In this document: positions 14,997 through 22,333 of the stretch, one piece after another
Numbering within the stretch: position 1 is the first letter of the stretch
Layout: every line of letters starts with the position of its first letter
Assembly (NCBI GenBank): GCA_023391275.1
Contig: JAEWBE010000131.1
Location: 1-27,300, forward strand
Direction of reading: 5' to 3'
Length of the DNA: 27,300 nt
DNA from: Bacillota bacterium
Lineage (GTDB): Bacteria > Bacillota > Clostridia > Oscillospirales > Acutalibacteraceae
Position numbers and translations under genes: made by a program
Notes under the pieces: model-generated
Seen by the model: the letters and a program-made list of their open reading frames with translations, nothing else
The model's database searches: none
Told to the model about the DNA's origin: nothing

Positions 14997-17119
14997 AGCT
15001 CTGTACGCGCGCCGACAATAATGACTTCCTCTTCAGGGTCCATCTCCATAAATTCCGTGCTCATAATTACTTTCAGCTGTTCCAGGCTGACGGTGTTTGC
15101 ATAATCCAGCACCTTGCCCCCAATGCAGAGGTACAAATCAGGCGTCCGTTCCATTTCCGCCTTATAGGTGGTCATCTTTTTCCACATAAGGTCGGTTTCC
15201 TGCTCCCAGTCAGAGGATTTGCATTTTACCGCGTCGCCGTCCGCGCGCTGGATTTTGATAAATCCCTTTTTGTCCAGCAGGCGAAGCTGCTGCTTTTCGG
15301 ACTTTTTGCCGGAGAAAATGTGGAACAGGTCATTTTCCGTAATCAGCCTTACTTCGGAAGCCGGAAGGTTCATGGATTTTGCCGCGATCTCCCTGAGTTC
15401 CTCCGGGGAGCACTCCTTCAGAAGATCGGTGGTTTTTACTTCGGTGGAACCCAGCGCGATGGCTGTCACTTTTGAGGACTGGGGGTCAATTTCAATCTGA
15501 ACTTCAATACTGTCGGGTACAGCGCCGCTTTTAATTGCAAGGGTCGCCGCTTCCTTTTTAATCGCGGCAATATCCTGCTGCGTCGGGTTGGGAATCACGC
15601 GCTCAACCACATCGCGTATCATTGCCAGTGCAACGCCGATGGAGGAAATGACCTCGGCGTATTTTGGAATGCTGTAGCTGAGCTCCATGTGCTGCGCGGT
15701 ATAGGGGAGCAGCGCGGATGCTCCGCCGCCGACACCCACCAGGGTGATCTGGTCATGCTCTATTTTGTATTTTTCGGCCAGTTCTAAAATGACCGGTTCA
15801 ATTTTTTCATATGATTTCTGAAGAATCTGCCGGGCGCATTCTTCCACAGTGGTGCCAATATAATCCGCGAGCACCTGCATTGCCTTTTTGGCGGATTCCA
15901 AATTGCCATAGGAGTAATCTTCAGGGGAAACGAGGCCAAGCACGTTTGCGGCGCAGCTGTTTGTCAGCGTAATGCGCTGCCCGTCTTCCAGCCGGATGGC
16001 CACATAATCCGCCGGGTCGCCCTCTTTTGGCGCAAAGAATTCCAGCTTGGGGTCAACGATTTGTTCCGTAGGAGTATAAACGGAATAAGGCATGCCGCCG
16101 ATATGAGCGCTTCTTGGGCCAACATCAATCAGTTTGTGGTCGCCGGCCCGCACCATGCTGCCGCCCGCCACACCCAGAACACGCACATCAAGCGAATTGA
16201 TATAGGTTCTGTGGCCGCCGACAATGGAGTACTCCACCGCGGGGCGTCCGTTTTTAATAACACCGATATTTGTGCTGGTTCCGCCGACTTCAAAATAAAT
16301 ACCGTTGGAAGCGCGAAGATACATCAGGGCGCCGATTACGCTTGCCGCGGGGCCGGAAAGCATGGTGAGCACGGGGCGTTTTTTCATTTCCGAAATATCC
16401 ATTACGCCGCCGTCGCCTCTCATAATCATCAGAGGAACCTTGATTCCGGCGTGGCGTACGCTTTGTTCAGTGCTTATTGCCGTATTCAGCATTTTAGGCA
16501 GAATACTGGCGTTGATGGCTGCGGTTCGAGTGCGTCTGGTCAGGCCGTATAGTTTGCTGATATCGGATGCAACACTGACAGGGATATTGTGTTTTTCAGC
16601 AATATCACGCACCGCTTCCTCTTCGTGGATACTGTCCACGCCAAACGCTTTGGAAGCGACGATTACCTGCGCGCCCTGATCCGTCAGCTTTTTAATTTCA
16701 ATTTCAATGTTAGCGGGGTTTACCTGCTTTAATTTCATGTAAGTGTGACAAACATGGATCTTTTTTCCGGTTCCCAAATCAATATCCGGAATATTGGATT
16801 GCTTTTTCGCCAGCATGCCTTCCAGCCCGCCGGAGCCCATGCCGATAATGCCGACCCCTGCAACGTCGCCTTCCAGCAGGGCATTGGTCGCCTGTGTTGT
16901 GCTGTGGGCAATAAAAATAACATCATCGGGCATGATGTTGTTCTTGGTCAGGCAGTTTTCGAAACATTCAATTACACCGGCCGCCACGCCCATCTCATGG
17001 TTGTGGGTCGTCATCACGACGGACTGCCCTACAATTTCGTGGGTTGCGTTGTCGATTGCGACCGCTTTGGTATGGGTACCGCCAACGTCGATACCAACTC
17101 TGATCTCTCTTTTTAACAT
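14993..17119 (-). CDS. HyuA-type hydantoinase/oxoprolinase family protein (ATP-dependent)
   Basis: This 708-residue cytoplasmic protein is the HyuA (N-methylhydantoinase A / acetone carboxylase beta / 5-oxoprolinase N-half) type. The N-terminal hydantoinase domain begins with the ASKHA phosphate motif GIDVGGTHTKA (9-19) and includes AHSTTQATNALLEG. The central domain has the conserved MRGDGGVM, LSGPAASVIGA and EVGGTSTNIGVI segments. A C-terminal extension of about 170 residues (from around 535) has no motif I recognise. ATG 17119 follows GGAGG by seven bases. Known relatives couple ATP hydrolysis to lactam, hydantoin or ketone activation, usually with a HyuB partner; no HyuB is present here. 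The operon also holds a transporter and an RraA-family lyase, suggesting a dedicated catabolic route. Confidence 0.92.
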   Translation of the reverse strand: MLKREIRVGIDVGGTHTKAVAIDNATHEIVGQSVVMTTHNHEMGVAAGVIECFENCLTKNNIMPDDVIFIAHSTTQATNALLEGDVAGVGIIGMGSGGLEGMLAKKQSNIPDIDLGTGKKIHVCHTYMKLKQVNPANIEIEIKKLTDQGAQVIVASKAFGVDSIHEEEAVRDIAEKHNIPVSVASDISKLYGLTRRTRTAAINASILPKMLNTAISTEQSVRHAGIKVPLMIMRGDGGVMDISEMKKRPVLTMLSGPAASVIGALMYLRASNGIYFEVGGTSTNIGVIKNGRPAVEYSIVGGHRTYINSLDVRVLGVAGGSMVRAGDHKLIDVGPRSAHIGGMPYSVYTPTEQIVDPKLEFFAPKEGDPADYVAIRLEDGQRITLTNSCAANVLGLVSPEDYSYGNLESAKKAMQVLADYIGTTVEECARQILQKSYEKIEPVILELAEKYKIEHDQITLVGVGGGASALLPYTAQHMELSYSIPKYAEVISSIGVALAMIRDVVERVIPNPTQQDIAAIKKEAATLAIKSGAVPDSIEVQIEIDPQSSKVTAIALGSTEVKTTDLLKECSPEELREIAAKSMNLPASEVRLITENDLFHIFSGKKSEKQQLRLLDKKGFIKIQRADGDAVKCKSSDWEQETDLMWKKMTTYKAEMERTPDLYLCIGGKVLDYANTVSLEQLKVIMSTEFMEMDPEEEVIIVGARTEL

Positions 17120-17198
17120 CAAAAATCCTCCAAAATGTGATTTCGCCCAGTTCCGGTTGAGATACGCCGGACTTTTCTTCTTTTTCTCTTATTATATT

Positions 17199-17237
17199 GT
17201 GAAAGTCGTGCCGAAAATATTACAGCACGGCTTTCAC
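17199..17237 (-). promoter_or_regulatory. Intercistronic stem-loop between transporter and hydantoinase genes
   Basis: GTGAAAGTCGTGC (17199-17211) pairs with GCACGGCTTTCAC (17225-17237), 12 Watson-Crick pairs plus one wobble, around a 13-base loop. On the minus strand, the direction of the operon, no T-run follows, so it is more likely an mRNA-stability or processing element than a terminator. Confidence 0.6.
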
Positions 17238-17259
17238 TTTTAGGTTAGGGGTATTTATG

Positions 17260-18573
17260 TTACGCTGCAAACATGAAATATGCGACGAACTCAAGAATCA
17301 GTGCGGTAATTAATGCATAGATCAATACCTGACGCAGATAATCCTTTACAGTGGATTTTGTGTAGCCAATGGCCCACAGGCACCAGGATTGTGTCGGGCA
17401 GATGGAACCGTTCACCGTGGTGCTCGGAACCAGGAACAGCGGGAACAGGACGGCTGCGGGGTAGATATTCATTGCCTGGAACATGGCCAGTGTTGCGGCG
17501 CCGGCGCCCCAAACGGTCAATGGGCCGCGGAACAGGGCCAGTACTGCAAAGATGCCGAAGATTGCGAACAAAAGAAGAAGGTTTTTCGGCATAATCGGCT
17601 GAAGAATCGGCGCGAGCAGAGGGGCGCAAACCTTGGCGGAACGCAGGAACATTTGCAGGAAGAACAGAAAAGCAAAAACAAGTCCAACGTCGGCAACGCC
17701 GTCATGGAATGTTTTTTGTACGAGTGTGCCAAGGTTGTTCCAGCTTTTCATGCTGCCGGTGAAGATCAATGCCCAAATGACCGCAAACAGAATCGCGGTG
17801 ATGGGTTCAAACTTCAGGAAAACTGCGAGCGCAACGGGAAGAAGCGGGGTAAGCATGGCCAAAGCATTTACATTTTTGCCTTCGGTGCCGTCACCCTGCG
17901 CCTGTGCGGCCCATGCATGGTTTGTCTTCTTGTTTCTCATTGCAAAAGATATCATTACGCAGGTCGCGAGCATTTGAATTACAAAGCAGATTGCTGCGAA
18001 GGTCTGATATTTTGTGTCATAGTTAAAGTCCGGAATAAGGGCGGCAACTTGTTTGAACCAGCCCATATTGAAATACAGGCCCGCTCCTACGGACATAAGG
18101 AAGGAGGCGGTCGCAAGCGGCTTCGGAATTCCTAATGAGAGAAGGATTGGGAATACGATAACGCCGATTGCAACAACGGCGCCCGCACCGTAAGCAGAGG
18201 TGAAGATAATGGAAGTGACAATACTAAGCAGAATGCAGGTGATAGCCGGGCGGTCACCGCCAAGTTCAACTGCTTTTCTGATAATTGTTCTGGCAATTCC
18301 CGTTTCAACCAGAACGCGGCCGAACCAGCTGCCGAAGATGATGATGACGGCTGTGGTTCCCCAAAGCTCCGGCCCCTGTTCGAAAATTCCCTTGTTAATA
18401 TCGATTGCGTCTTTTACTGTGCTGGTCCAGGTGGTCACGCCGGCAATTGCGCCGAGCCCCGCCCAAAGAACCGCCATTACAAAAAATCCGAGCATCAGGT
18501 TTCCGCCTTTTGCCGCGTAAATGGCAAAAGCAACATAAGTAACGAGCAAAATAATACCGATTACCGTTTCCAT
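17260..18573 (-). CDS. Polytopic membrane transporter, GntP/ion-transporter-superfamily-like
   Basis: This integral membrane protein of 437 residues has about 11-12 hydrophobic segments, starting with TVIGIILLVTYVAFAIYAA. Glycine-rich intramembrane stretches (IIIFGSWFGRVLVETGIARTI, SAYGAGAVVAIGVIVFPILLSLGIPKP) and the late GPLTVWGAGAATLAMF and PTQSWCLWAIG motifs resemble organic-acid permeases of the GntP/DcuC/citrate type. I chose ATG 18573 because AGGAGG lies six bases upstream; an upstream ATG near 18669 adds a polar leader without a site. It is the first gene of the hydantoinase/RraA operon, so it probably imports that pathway's substrate, likely a carboxylate or lactam. Exact family is uncertain. 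Confidence 0.85.
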   Translation of the reverse strand: METVIGIILLVTYVAFAIYAAKGGNLMLGFFVMAVLWAGLGAIAGVTTWTSTVKDAIDINKGIFEQGPELWGTTAVIIIFGSWFGRVLVETGIARTIIRKAVELGGDRPAITCILLSIVTSIIFTSAYGAGAVVAIGVIVFPILLSLGIPKPLATASFLMSVGAGLYFNMGWFKQVAALIPDFNYDTKYQTFAAICFVIQMLATCVMISFAMRNKKTNHAWAAQAQGDGTEGKNVNALAMLTPLLPVALAVFLKFEPITAILFAVIWALIFTGSMKSWNNLGTLVQKTFHDGVADVGLVFAFLFFLQMFLRSAKVCAPLLAPILQPIMPKNLLLLFAIFGIFAVLALFRGPLTVWGAGAATLAMFQAMNIYPAAVLFPLFLVPSTTVNGSICPTQSWCLWAIGYTKSTVKDYLRQVLIYALITALILEFVAYFMFAA

Positions 18574-18699
18574 GATAAACCTCCTGAAATTATTTTGATA
18601 TGACCTTTGTAGCTCAAAGTATGCATTCCCACATCCTTTCTGCCGCGGAACATCGAAGAACGTTTCCATTTTAACTGTTCAACAATGCATTCCACCTAC

Positions 18700-18717
18700 T
18701 TGTGTACCGGTAAACAA
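18700..18717. promoter_or_regulatory. KdgR/LacI-type operator candidate upstream of the hydantoinase operon
   Basis: TTGTGTACCGGTAAACAA is an 18-base palindrome centred on CCGG with one mismatched pair, typical of LacI-family operators. Its first 11 bases after the leading T (TGTGTACCGGT) recur exactly upstream of kdgK at 20268-20278. It lies about 127 bases before the transporter start codon. Confidence 0.7.
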
Positions 18718-19045
18718 AAAACATAAAATTAAATTCCCTCCGCACAGCAGGGATTCCCTGAGCAATGCCGTGTTATAATCCGGTTTTACTTCTCTATATT
18801 ATATTATAGCTAAATAAAATTATAACATTGAAGGAATTTTATATGATTTGATTTTATTATAACATCAGTTCACAAAAAATCCATAGTTTTCGCTAAAAAA
18901 GTTAGATTTTGTAAAATATTGAAAAATTATAGCTTGTACATTGTGATTATTTACAACATGTTAGTTCAATATCCACAATTAATTATATTTTTAATTGTTA
19001 TTATAACTATTTTTTTGCATGCAATAGAAAATTAGATGTGGATGA

Positions 19046-19074
19046 TTGACATTATATTGCATTGTGATTATAAT
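19046..19074 (+). promoter_or_regulatory. Consensus sigma-A promoter of the KdgR-like gene
   Basis: TTGACA (19046-19051) and TATAAT (19069-19074) are both perfect and 17 bases apart. The predicted start near 19081 shows that translation cannot begin at the upstream end of the open frame, supporting ATG 19163. Confidence 0.85.
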
Positions 19075-19162
19075 TAGAACAAACGAAAAAATTATGTTTA
19101 CCGATTTCATAAATTATATTACCATACATTTGAAGATTAATAAAGGGGACACTGATTCAAAG

Positions 19163-20215
19163 ATGGTTCTATCTAATAAAAAATACACCATCAGTGATAT
19201 TGCGAAAAGCGCCGGGGTATCAAAAACCACGGTTTCACGTTATATCAACGGAAAATTCGAATATATGTCCGACGATACCAGAAAGCGGATTGAATCCATT
19301 ATAGAAGTGGCCAATTTTCAGCCCAATAATCTGGCGCGCAGTCTTAAGTCGCAGAAAAGCAAACTGATTGGTCTGGTAGTGGCGGATATTGAAAGCCCGT
19401 TTTCCGCCTCTATTATAAAAGGTGTCGGCGATTATCTGCGCATCGCGGGATACAGTATGATCATTGTAAACAGCGATAATAGTGTTGAAAAAGAAAAAGA
19501 ATATATCAGTTCATTGGTTTCGCAGCGTGTAGACGGCTTGATTGTCAACACCACAACCCGTTACAATCCGTTTTTAATTGACCTTGCGAACCGGGGGCTT
19601 CCAATTGTGCTCACGGACCGTTTTGTCATGGATTATAATTTTGATATCGTGTATATTGAGTGCGAACAGTCCATGTCCACTGCGGTTCATCATCTGGTTG
19701 ACCGGGGATATCAGCGGATCGTGCTTTTTGTGCAGCCGTATGACCAAATTTCCCCCCGGTATCTTCGTCATAATGCTTTTTTGCAGACGCTGGAGGAATT
19801 GGGAGTAGAAAGTCCGGGACAATATGTATTTGAGGTAGATCTTCTAAACCCGGAATCGGTTCCCTCTTCTTTGCAAAGGCTGCTGCATGCTTGTGCCAAC
19901 GACAGCGCTCCCCCTGCAATTGTTACCACAAACGGAGTAACGCTCCTTCATATTGTCAATGCAATTCGTGCTTTAAAGCTGAATATGCCCGAACAGATCG
20001 GACTGTGCGGATACGATGACTGGGGATGGGCACCTGGAATGGGATGGGCATCCATGATTGACCCCGGAATTACCACCCTTTCCGCTCAATCACACAACAT
20101 TGGCGAACTTTCCGCAAAAGTGCTGCTGGAGCGGCTGGAGGACAACAGTTCCCCCAAAAAAAAGATTTCATTGCCTGCGGAGTTAATTGTCCGCGGATCA
20201 ACAATGCTGAAATAA
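19163..20215 (+). CDS. kdgR: LacI-family regulator, KdgR-like (2-keto-3-deoxygluconate regulon)
   Basis: This 350-residue repressor has a LacI helix-turn-helix at about 9-31 (YTISDIAKSAGVSKTTVSRYING) and hinge NNLARSLKSQKSKLIGLVV, followed by a sugar-binding-protein-like sensor. The late blocks IGLCGYDDWGWAPGMGW and PGITTLSAQSHNIGE resemble KdgR proteins of Firmicutes. ATG 19163 was chosen because a perfect promoter at 19046-19074 precludes upstream starts; the nearest purine run (AAAGGGG, 19142-19148) is 14 bases away, so initiation may be weak. It precedes kdgK/kdgA and a terminator separates them. It likely binds the TGTGTACCGGT sites at 18700 and 20268, with KDG or a related keto-deoxy acid as inducer. 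Confidence 0.88.
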   Translation: MVLSNKKYTISDIAKSAGVSKTTVSRYINGKFEYMSDDTRKRIESIIEVANFQPNNLARSLKSQKSKLIGLVVADIESPFSASIIKGVGDYLRIAGYSMIIVNSDNSVEKEKEYISSLVSQRVDGLIVNTTTRYNPFLIDLANRGLPIVLTDRFVMDYNFDIVYIECEQSMSTAVHHLVDRGYQRIVLFVQPYDQISPRYLRHNAFLQTLEELGVESPGQYVFEVDLLNPESVPSSLQRLLHACANDSAPPAIVTTNGVTLLHIVNAIRALKLNMPEQIGLCGYDDWGWAPGMGWASMIDPGITTLSAQSHNIGELSAKVLLERLEDNSSPKKKISLPAELIVRGSTMLK

Positions 20216-20230
20216 ATTTGGATTATTCCG

Positions 20231-20257
20231 CCCCGCATCCGGTTGCGGGGTTTTCTT
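20231..20257 (+). terminator. Rho-independent terminator after the kdgR-like gene
   Basis: CCCCGCA (20231-20237) pairs with TGCGGGG (20244-20250) around a six-base loop and is followed by TTTTCTT. It lies 15 bases after the regulator stop and insulates it from kdgK. Confidence 0.88.
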
Positions 20258-20267
20258 AGGGCAATCA

Positions 20268-20287
20268 TGTGTACCGGTTGCTATAAA
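20268..20287 (+). promoter_or_regulatory. KdgR-type operator half-palindrome and possible -10 element before kdgK
   Basis: TGTGTACCGGT (20268-20278) is identical to the start of the palindrome at 18700-18717; its right arm is degenerate. TATAAA (20282-20287) just after it could be the -10 of the kdgK operon, which would place the operator inside the spacer. No good -35 is visible. Confidence 0.55.
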
Positions 20288-20323
20288 ATTAATGAATCTA
20301 TGCTAAGGATTGGAAGTGACCTG

Positions 20324-21286
20324 ATGTCAAACAAAATTATGTTGGTGGGTGAACCGCTGGGATTGTTCATTGCTCAAACAGAAGGACCGCTGGAGGAAGT
20401 GTCTGAATATTCCTGCGCCGTAGCCGGGGCCGAATTCAATGTGGCTGTGGGCCTGCGGCGGCTCGGGCACCCGGTTGGGTACCTTACAAAGCTGGGAAGG
20501 GATCCTTTTGGGAAACGCATTAAAATTGTGATGGCAAACAACGAAATTTCAACGGAGCTCATGACCTGGAGTGAAGATCACAGCACGGGTTTCATGCTTA
20601 AATCCATGGTATCCTCCGGCGATCCGGAAATTTTTTATTTCCGTAAAAACTCGGCGGCTTCCACGCTGAGCAGGGAAGAAATAGACAAGGTGAATCTGAC
20701 CGACTACCGCTGGCTGCATCTTACGGGGATTTTTCCGGCCTTGTCCGCGTCCACAGAAGAAGCGGTGCTGCGCCTGATTGACAGAGCGCGTGAAAATGGA
20801 ATGGCTGTTTCTTTTGACCCGAACCTGCGCCCGCAGCTGTGGAGCAGCCGGGAAAATATGACCGAAACGATCAATGCGCTGGCCGCCAAAAGTGATATCG
20901 TATTCCCCGGCGCAGCGGAAGGAAAGATTCTGACCGGCAGCGACGATCCGGAGGAAATCTGTGATTTCTATCTTAAAAAAGGCGTGAAGACCGTGGTGGT
21001 CAAAATGGGTGCAAAAGGTGCCTATGCCGCGCAAAGTGGGAAAAGCTTCTTTGTACCCGGTTTCCCGGTCGAAAAAGTGGTGGATACCGTTGGAGCCGGG
21101 GATGGTTTTGCAGCCGGAGCGATCAGCGCGCTCATGGAGAGCCTGACACTTCAGGAGGCCGTGAAGCGCGGCAATGCGGTGGGTGCAATTCAGGTTATGT
21201 TCCGGGGGGATAATGAAGGACTGCCCACACGGGAACAATTGCAGGATTTTTTACAGCAGGCAGCAATAAAGGAGGAAAATAAATGA
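20324..21286 (+). CDS. kdgK: 2-keto-3-deoxygluconate kinase (PfkB family)
   Basis: This 320-residue cytoplasmic PfkB-family kinase converts 2-keto-3-deoxygluconate plus ATP to KDPG. Family features are the N-terminal GG-type substrate loop (AVAGAEFNVAVGLRRLG, 32-48), FDPNLRPQLW (165-173) and the ATP-site signature DTVGAGDGFAAGA (254-266) with catalytic base Asp260. ATG 20324 was chosen because it gives the canonical MSNKIMLVGEPL opening and follows GGAAGTGA; longer in-frame starts overlap the operator. Its TGA overlaps the next gene's ATG (ATGA), so kinase and aldolase are translationally coupled, as befits consecutive steps. Related PfkB sugar kinases are possible, but the kdgA partner makes KDG the likely substrate. 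Confidence 0.92.
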   Translation: MSNKIMLVGEPLGLFIAQTEGPLEEVSEYSCAVAGAEFNVAVGLRRLGHPVGYLTKLGRDPFGKRIKIVMANNEISTELMTWSEDHSTGFMLKSMVSSGDPEIFYFRKNSAASTLSREEIDKVNLTDYRWLHLTGIFPALSASTEEAVLRLIDRARENGMAVSFDPNLRPQLWSSRENMTETINALAAKSDIVFPGAAEGKILTGSDDPEEICDFYLKKGVKTVVVKMGAKGAYAAQSGKSFFVPGFPVEKVVDTVGAGDGFAAGAISALMESLTLQEAVKRGNAVGAIQVMFRGDNEGLPTREQLQDFLQQAAIKEENK

Positions 21287-22248
21287 GTGATATAATACAG
21301 AAAATTGTCGGAGTGGGTATTGTACCTGTGATCGTTGTTAACGATGTTACAAAGGCGGAAGGCCTTGCACGCGCGCTGTGTGCCGGGGGAATCCCGGTGG
21401 CGGAAGTGACCCTGCGCACCGAGAGCGCGCTGGCGGCAATTCGGGAAATGGCGGAAAAAGTGCCGGAAATCACCGTGGGCGCGGGAACCGTGCATACGGT
21501 TCAGGAGGCGAAAGCCGCGGTGGAAGCAGGCGCAAAGTTCATTGTGACCCCGGGGCTCGTTCGCGAGACGGCGCAGTGGTGTTTGGAAAACAATATTCCG
21601 GTATTTCCGGGCTGCTCCGGTCCGGCGGACATTGAGGCCGCCATGCAGATGGGACTGAAAACGGTAAAATTTTTCCCTGCCGAGCCTTACGGTGGGGTGA
21701 AAACCCTGAAGGCGCTTTCCGGGCCTTACAGTAAAATCAAATTCATGCCTACGGGCGGCATTAACGAAAACAACCTTGCGGACTATCTGGCGCTGGGCAG
21801 CGTGGCGGCCTGCGGCGGTTCCTGGATGGTTCCCCAGGCCATGGTGGAACAGGGCGATTTTGAAAGCATCATTTCCCTTTGCAGGGAATCCGTGCGCCGT
21901 GCGTTCGGCTTTGAGCTGCTGCACGTCGGCATCAATGCGCAGGATTCCCAGGAAGCCGGAAAAGTGGCCCGCTCGTTTGCAGGGCTGTTCAGTCTGCCGG
22001 TGACGGAGTTACCGGGCGCCTATTTCGCAGGCAGTATGCTGGAAGTGGTGAAAAGCCCATTCCTCGGCGCAAACGGTCATATCGCAGTGCAGACGAACAA
22101 CATAGACCGCGCCGTAAGCTATTTTGAGTCCCGCGGGGAAGAGTTTGATCATTCCACCGAAGCGCGTGACGAAAAGGGAAAGCTGATCACGATCTACTTC
22201 AAAAACGAAATCGGCGGCTTTGCGGTGCACCTCAGAAGAAAAAACTAA
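21283..22248 (+). CDS. kdgA: KDPG/KHG aldolase with C-terminal VOC (glyoxalase)-like domain
   Basis: This 321-residue protein is longer than the usual class I KDPG aldolase of about 210. Residues 1-207 form the TIM-barrel aldolase, with Glu41 (EVTLRT), Thr69 (VGAGTV), the Schiff-base Lys129 (TVKFFPAE) and phosphate-binding PTGGI (156-160). It splits KDPG into pyruvate and glyceraldehyde-3-phosphate. Residues 208-321 look like a vicinal-oxygen-chelate (glyoxalase/bleomycin-resistance) half: FELLHVGINAQD, HIAVQTNNIDRAVSYFESRGEEF, then IYFKNEIGGFAVHL. Both parts are in one uninterrupted frame. ATG 21283 overlaps the kdgK stop, with AAGGAGG about seven bases upstream. The VOC part may open or isomerise a substrate, or be structural; its activity is unknown. 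Confidence 0.92.
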   Translation: MSDIIQKIVGVGIVPVIVVNDVTKAEGLARALCAGGIPVAEVTLRTESALAAIREMAEKVPEITVGAGTVHTVQEAKAAVEAGAKFIVTPGLVRETAQWCLENNIPVFPGCSGPADIEAAMQMGLKTVKFFPAEPYGGVKTLKALSGPYSKIKFMPTGGINENNLADYLALGSVAACGGSWMVPQAMVEQGDFESIISLCRESVRRAFGFELLHVGINAQDSQEAGKVARSFAGLFSLPVTELPGAYFAGSMLEVVKSPFLGANGHIAVQTNNIDRAVSYFESRGEEFDHSTEARDEKGKLITIYFKNEIGGFAVHLRRKN

Positions 22249-22261
22249 ACGGAGAATTTGT

Positions 22262-22316
22262 GTGGGGCCGACCGCACGCGGCCCTGCACAGGTTCCAGTC
22301 TCCGCGTGCGGAGAAA
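22262..22316 (+). promoter_or_regulatory. GC-rich alternative hairpins between kdgA and the FGGY kinase gene
   Basis: The 85-base gap holds two stems: GGGCCG (22265-22270) with CGGCCC (22279-22284), and TCTCCG (22299-22304) with CGGAGA (22309-22314). CCGCACGCGG (22272-22281) is also exactly complementary to CCGCGTGCGG (22302-22311), so a third, competing helix is possible. This suggests a folded mRNA element that may control the kinase gene, whose own binding site is poor. Confidence 0.5.
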
Positions 22317-22333
22317 TGGCGGCTTAGTTTGGT

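Larger units (their letters stand above)
18574..19162. other. Long divergent regulatory region (transporter operon / KdgR-like gene)
   Basis: These 589 bases separate the minus-strand hydantoinase operon from the plus-strand regulator. They include the operator palindrome at 18700-18717, a short palindrome CAGGGATTCCCTG (18748-18760), a very AT-rich stretch (18780-19040), and the consensus promoter at 19046-19074. No gene is apparent. A clear promoter for the minus-strand operon was not found; ATTATA-type sequence at 18803-18808 is one candidate -10 on that strand. Confidence 0.6.

Noticed and set aside
17389..18135. Plus-strand frame of about 248 codons opposite the transporter gene
   Set aside because: The minus-strand product has coherent membrane segments and a well placed ribosome binding site; the plus-strand product is polar, Cys/Arg/Lys-rich and unrecognisable.
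18748..18760. Palindrome CAGGGATTCCCTG near the hydantoinase operon
   Set aside because: It is short, has no second copy in the window and no clear relation to a promoter; noted within the intergenic description only.
20549..21924. Two long minus-strand frames (about 229 and 244 codons) opposite kdgK and kdgA
   Set aside because: They are fully contained opposite conserved enzymes with intact motifs and encode His/Arg-rich unrecognisable sequence, typical of antisense shadows.
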